From Myxacorys almedinensis A (GTDB taxonomy: Bacteria; Cyanobacteriota; Cyanobacteriia; Leptolyngbyales; Leptolyngbyaceae): 64,000 nt of DNA. Made by a program: the position numbers and the translations under genes. Position 1 is the stretch's first letter. The number at the start of each line of letters is the position of its first letter. Positions 60,802 through 64,000 of the stretch are shown here, one piece after another. Location: NCBI RefSeq assembly GCF_010091945.1, contig NZ_WVIE01000002.1, positions 236,150-300,149 on the forward strand, written 5' to 3'. The notes beneath the pieces were generated by a model, which worked only from the letters and a program-made list of their open reading frames with translations, ran no database searches and was not told the origin of the DNA.

Positions 60802-63555
60802 TTACGCTCGTGGCAAGGCTGAGCAGATCGGAATCTTGATAATAAACTGCGTGCCCACCCCAATTTCAGATAGGCATTCAATCTGCCCACCATGTTTTTC
60901 AGTCACAATCTGGTAGCTAACAGACAGCCCTAATCCCGTTCCTTGACCAACCGGTTTCGTTGTAAAAAATGGATCGAATAGCTTAGCTTTAATGGTCTCT
61001 TCGATGCCACAGCCATTGTCAGAAATTGCGATCGCAATCCAATCCTCTACAACTTCTGTTTGAATTTGAATCCGCAGACCCACAGATTCTTGAGCACATT
61101 CATACCGGATCTTGAGCGCATCGATCGCATTCGTTAGCAGATGCATAAACACTTGATTGATCTGTCCGGGGTAACACAGCACTTTTGGTAACGCACCATA
61201 GCGCTTCTCAACTTCAATAGCAGCACGCTCACGAGTCGCTTTGAGACGGCTATCAAGAATCATCAGCGTACTATCGATGCCTTCATGAAGATCAACTGAT
61301 TTGACATCAGATTCGTCTAGCCGAGCAAAATTACGCAGCGATGAGACAATTTCTCGAATTCGTTCTGCTCCGACTTGCATTGAGCTAAATAGTTTCGAGA
61401 GATCAGCGATGAGAAACTCTAGGTCAATCTCTGCCATCTCATTTTGAATTGCCTCTGACGGCTCAGGATATTCTTGCTGATAAAGTTCGAGCAGTCGCAG
61501 TAAGTTTTGGGTGTAATCTTCTGCGTAAATTAGATTGCCATAAATAAAGTTAACGGGATTGTTAATCTCGTGAGCAATGCCAGCCACCATTTGCCCCAAA
61601 CTCGACATTTTTTCGGTTTGCACTAGCTGAGTTTGGGCTTGCTGCAATTCTTGCATTGCCGTTGCAACTCTAAACGCTTGGGTTTGGGCATCTTGGGCGC
61701 TATTTCGAGCTTCGATATAAAGTTGCGCTTGGCTAATAGCGATCGCAAGCTGATCCACAACCCCCTTGAGCAACTCTACTTCTGCCGTTGTCCACGGGCG
61801 AACGTCGGTAGTATGAGCACAAACAATGGCACCAACGACCTGATCGCGCGTATAAATCGGTAATGCTAGCAGCGATCGATTTCCAATAGGTAGCAATAGC
61901 TGATTAACTGATGGATCATCTAGTTTTCTAACATCGTCAATTTGTACAATGTTGTGATTTAAAATATTTTTTCCGATCCAACCCACTGCTTTAGCTGGGT
62001 AATATCCCATGATACTCTTAACATTATCTGTCTTTGCTTCAGCAATGATTTCCCAACTTGGGGCTTCTAATTCATCATAGTATTCGGCAAAGATACAGCG
62101 ATCAATTTCTAGGAGCGATCGAATTTCTATAACGGCTGTTTGTAAAATTGTATCTAAATCTAGCGAATTACGGATTTGAGTTGCGATACTATTCCTAATT
62201 TGAAGTTCTACAGTGCGCTCTTCAACCCGCGATTCTAAGATTTCATTGGTTTGGGCAAGCTCTTGAAAAGTTTGCTGCACCTGTCGTGCCATTTGGCTAA
62301 ATGATGTCGCTAACATTTCTAGCTCTCTCACCTTAAACGGCATCTTCATCGGCGCATTGATAGCTTGGTCTAAATCGCCAGCAGTCATCGCTTGCGTAGC
62401 ACGGCTCAACCGCAAAATCGGCGCTGTCAAGCCACGGGCGATCAGCAGTGCGATCGCAATCGATGCCGCGATCGCACCTTGAGCCAACACAAGGCTTGTG
62501 CGCGTATCCGCATCAACCTGCGCCATAAATTCTGACTCTGGCACAACAGAAACAACGAGCCAATCCAATCCACGGTCTTCTCGAAAGGGCAAAATTTGCA
62601 CAAAGTGCGGCAGTCCATTAATAGATACAGCCAAAATAGCTTGTGCCTGCAAGTTTTCAAACTTTGCAAATCGTTGAAGGAGAACTTGAGCCGTAGAACG
62701 AACTAACTGATCGTCGCTCTCGACCGCACTCAAGCGTTTTGCTTTGCCGTTTTGAAGTTTAGTCACAGACCGAGACGACGAAGCTACCAACAACCCAGAA
62801 CGTTCTGTCACGAAAATTGCACCAGAGCGATGGGTTTTGATTTGGTGCAAAAATTTGGAAATATCTGTCAACACCAAATCCACACCCAGCACACCCACCA
62901 ATCGCCGGTTTTGATCGTAGATCGGATTGCCAGAGCTAATAGCCATTACGTGGGGATCACTATCCCATGTGTAGATATCGCTCCACACCGGATGACCAGC
63001 CTGCACAGCTTTCGTGTACCAGCTTTCAAACCGGGGGTCATAATCTTGGATCTTGTAGAAGCGAGCCTGTTGAGTTTCGGCCTGTAGCTGATAAGTGTAG
63101 AGTTTCCTCAGCGCCGCCTGAGTTATGGTGCTATAGGCAAGCTCTCCATTATCTTCGTAGCCTGCTCCCGCATAGTCTCCAGAAGGTGTCGCGACGTTAA
63201 TATAGCTCACATTGAAAGTATCGATTTGATTGAGAAATAGCCGAGCGGTGTCGTCTAGGCGGCTGAAATTGAGCAATCCTTGTTGATATAGCTGATGATT
63301 GAATTGATCAATCTGGTGTGGTGTTCTGACTCGCTGTTTTAGATAGGTGAGGGTGCGATCGCCCACTTCAGAATGAAGCTGCATCGCCAGGCTCTTAACC
63401 GCTGTGCGGCTACTTGAAAACGAAAGCCAACCAACAAGCCCGGCTGTTCCTGCAATTTGCGTAATGAACGCAACAACCAAAATTAACTGAAGCGGTAACT
63501 TAGGAAAATGCTCCCAGCATGGTTTAGAACGCTTAAAAACTGGTTTAAAAAGCAT
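60802..63555 (-). CDS. sensor histidine kinase with Cache, HAMP and GAF domains
   Basis: 917 residues. Two membrane segments (about 23-45 and 350-372) flank a double-Cache extracytoplasmic sensor (about 50-345; GDYAGAGYEDNGELAY and LVGVLGVDLVLTDISKFL are typical). HAMP (about 372-425), GAF (about 465-620, VVGAIVCAHTTDVRPWT), a coiled coil, then the kinase core follow. The phospho-acceptor His is in GIAHEINNPVNFIYG; the ATP-binding part has MHLLTNAIDALK, DNGCGIEE and GTGLGLSVSYQIV. No receiver domain is fused. It probably senses a small ligand outside the membrane; ligand and partner regulator unknown. Nearest stand-alone receiver is at 37151. Confidence 0.93.
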   Translation of the reverse strand: MLFKPVFKRSKPCWEHFPKLPLQLILVVAFITQIAGTAGLVGWLSFSSSRTAVKSLAMQLHSEVGDRTLTYLKQRVRTPHQIDQFNHQLYQQGLLNFSRLDDTARLFLNQIDTFNVSYINVATPSGDYAGAGYEDNGELAYSTITQAALRKLYTYQLQAETQQARFYKIQDYDPRFESWYTKAVQAGHPVWSDIYTWDSDPHVMAISSGNPIYDQNRRLVGVLGVDLVLTDISKFLHQIKTHRSGAIFVTERSGLLVASSSRSVTKLQNGKAKRLSAVESDDQLVRSTAQVLLQRFAKFENLQAQAILAVSINGLPHFVQILPFREDRGLDWLVVSVVPESEFMAQVDADTRTSLVLAQGAIAASIAIALLIARGLTAPILRLSRATQAMTAGDLDQAINAPMKMPFKVRELEMLATSFSQMARQVQQTFQELAQTNEILESRVEERTVELQIRNSIATQIRNSLDLDTILQTAVIEIRSLLEIDRCIFAEYYDELEAPSWEIIAEAKTDNVKSIMGYYPAKAVGWIGKNILNHNIVQIDDVRKLDDPSVNQLLLPIGNRSLLALPIYTRDQVVGAIVCAHTTDVRPWTTAEVELLKGVVDQLAIAISQAQLYIEARNSAQDAQTQAFRVATAMQELQQAQTQLVQTEKMSSLGQMVAGIAHEINNPVNFIYGNLIYAEDYTQNLLRLLELYQQEYPEPSEAIQNEMAEIDLEFLIADLSKLFSSMQVGAERIREIVSSLRNFARLDESDVKSVDLHEGIDSTLMILDSRLKATRERAAIEVEKRYGALPKVLCYPGQINQVFMHLLTNAIDALKIRYECAQESVGLRIQIQTEVVEDWIAIAISDNGCGIEETIKAKLFDPFFTTKPVGQGTGLGLSVSYQIVTEKHGGQIECLSEIGVGTQFIIKIPICSALPRA

Positions 63556-63939
63556 AACCCGATCACCCTAACTATGGTTGCAGAAGCGACTCAGTGTCAT
63601 CAGATGGTGAGCGGCAAACACTCACACCCATGCTGCGCTCCCTCTGACGTGAGAGACAGGAGAGACGATCTGATGCGTTTGGGTCATACTCTGATAGCTG
63701 ATCGATGGCTTGAGTTCTGTTGCAAGGCAACAAATTTCATCGTATGGAACGCTTCAAATTTTTTGGTAGGTAAAAACTTTCTCAGAGCGTCTTGGTTCAG
63801 AATGCCCAGCTTTACTGAATTAGGCTCTAGTTTTGTGAAGTTGTGGGCAGGCAATCAGAAGAATTACGGAGGGCATCGGTTGGTTACGCAGTTTAAAGCC
63901 TAGGCAGAAAGAAGGGTTCTTAATTAACGTCAGTTCGGT
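63556..63939. other. intergenic region upstream of the histidine kinase
   Basis: About 385 bases. It should hold the kinase promoter. A plus-strand frame from 63508 to 63903 overlaps the kinase 5' end antisense, has no ribosome binding site and a composition unlike a protein, so I do not call it a gene. Confidence 0.5.
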
Positions 63940-64000
63940 TTAACGCGAAGGCAGCAAATTATAGTCAATGGCAATCGCAGGCTTCTTCGGTTGATGGCAA
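63940..64000 (-). CDS. possible C-terminal end of a gene entering from the right edge
   Basis: The minus strand is open from the window edge to a TAA at 63942-63940, giving about 19 residues ending KKPAIAIDYNLLPSR. The composition looks like a protein end, but the piece is too short to identify. It could equally be chance. Confidence 0.3.
   Translation of the reverse strand, partial: CHQPKKPAIAIDYNLLPSR

Noticed and set aside
63508..63903. Plus-strand open frame of 131 codons near the right edge
   Set aside because: Begins antisense to the histidine kinase N-terminus, lacks a ribosome binding site and has no protein-like pattern.

Overview
The window looks like chromosome of a filamentous cyanobacterium, probably of a Leptolyngbya/Oscillatoria-like lineage. 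HIP1 octamers (GCGATCGC) are frequent inside and between genes. The gene set is cyanobacterial: a SasA clock kinase, a Tic22-like protein, both cyanoexosortases, an HpsJ-like protein, and a homologue of the Npun_R1517 family. Genus assignment is inference only.

Region 1 (about 1-16.6 kb, nearly all minus strand). A cyanoexosortase B unit sits at the left edge: a DegT aminotransferase, cyanoexosortase B, and its associated protein running off the edge. Then come a small MerR pair, a short-chain dehydrogenase and a large ClC-CBS-USP transporter whose external gating glutamate is glutamine. Next is a tight five-gene unit: outer-membrane-like protein, secreted unknown, cyanoexosortase A, its associated protein, HpsJ-like. 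Just upstream are three proteins with the cyanobacterial PEP-CTERM-type tail, two of them paralogues. The two sorting enzymes lie within about 10 kb, and the likely substrates are beside them.

Region 2 (about 15.5-36 kb). This is an exopolysaccharide locus of Wzx/Wzy type. It has a Wza-like export protein, a Wzc-like co-polymerase/tyrosine kinase, an O-antigen ligase/polymerase-like membrane protein, a flippase, seven glycosyltransferases or glycosyltransferase-like proteins, three methyltransferases and a hexapeptide acetyltransferase. There is also a probable remnant of a second acetyltransferase. No priming phosphoglycosyl transferase is visible. The locus carries small repeats: a 14-bp tandem array at a TTG start, 18-bp repeats in a coding N-terminus, and two MITE-like palindromic elements.

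Region 3 (about 36-64 kb). Mostly housekeeping and signalling: a Crp-like regulator, a lone receiver domain, a Rieske oxygenase, polyphosphate kinase with a small partner, Fe-superoxide dismutase, a CHAT-TPR membrane protein, a glycosyltransferase, SasA, the Npun_R1517-like protein, TldD, a second Crp-like regulator, MsrB, tRNA-Pro(UGG), Tic22-like, PrmC and a Cache-HAMP-GAF histidine kinase. The most unusual gene (47.0-49.5 kb) fuses a cNMP-binding-like domain, a degenerate sigma-54-activator AAA+ domain and a membrane polyferredoxin domain. A structured RNA ending in a strong intrinsic terminator lies at about 53.2-53.4 kb. A dispersed palindromic element of 120-170 bp occurs four times between 34.4 and 58.4 kb, always between genes.
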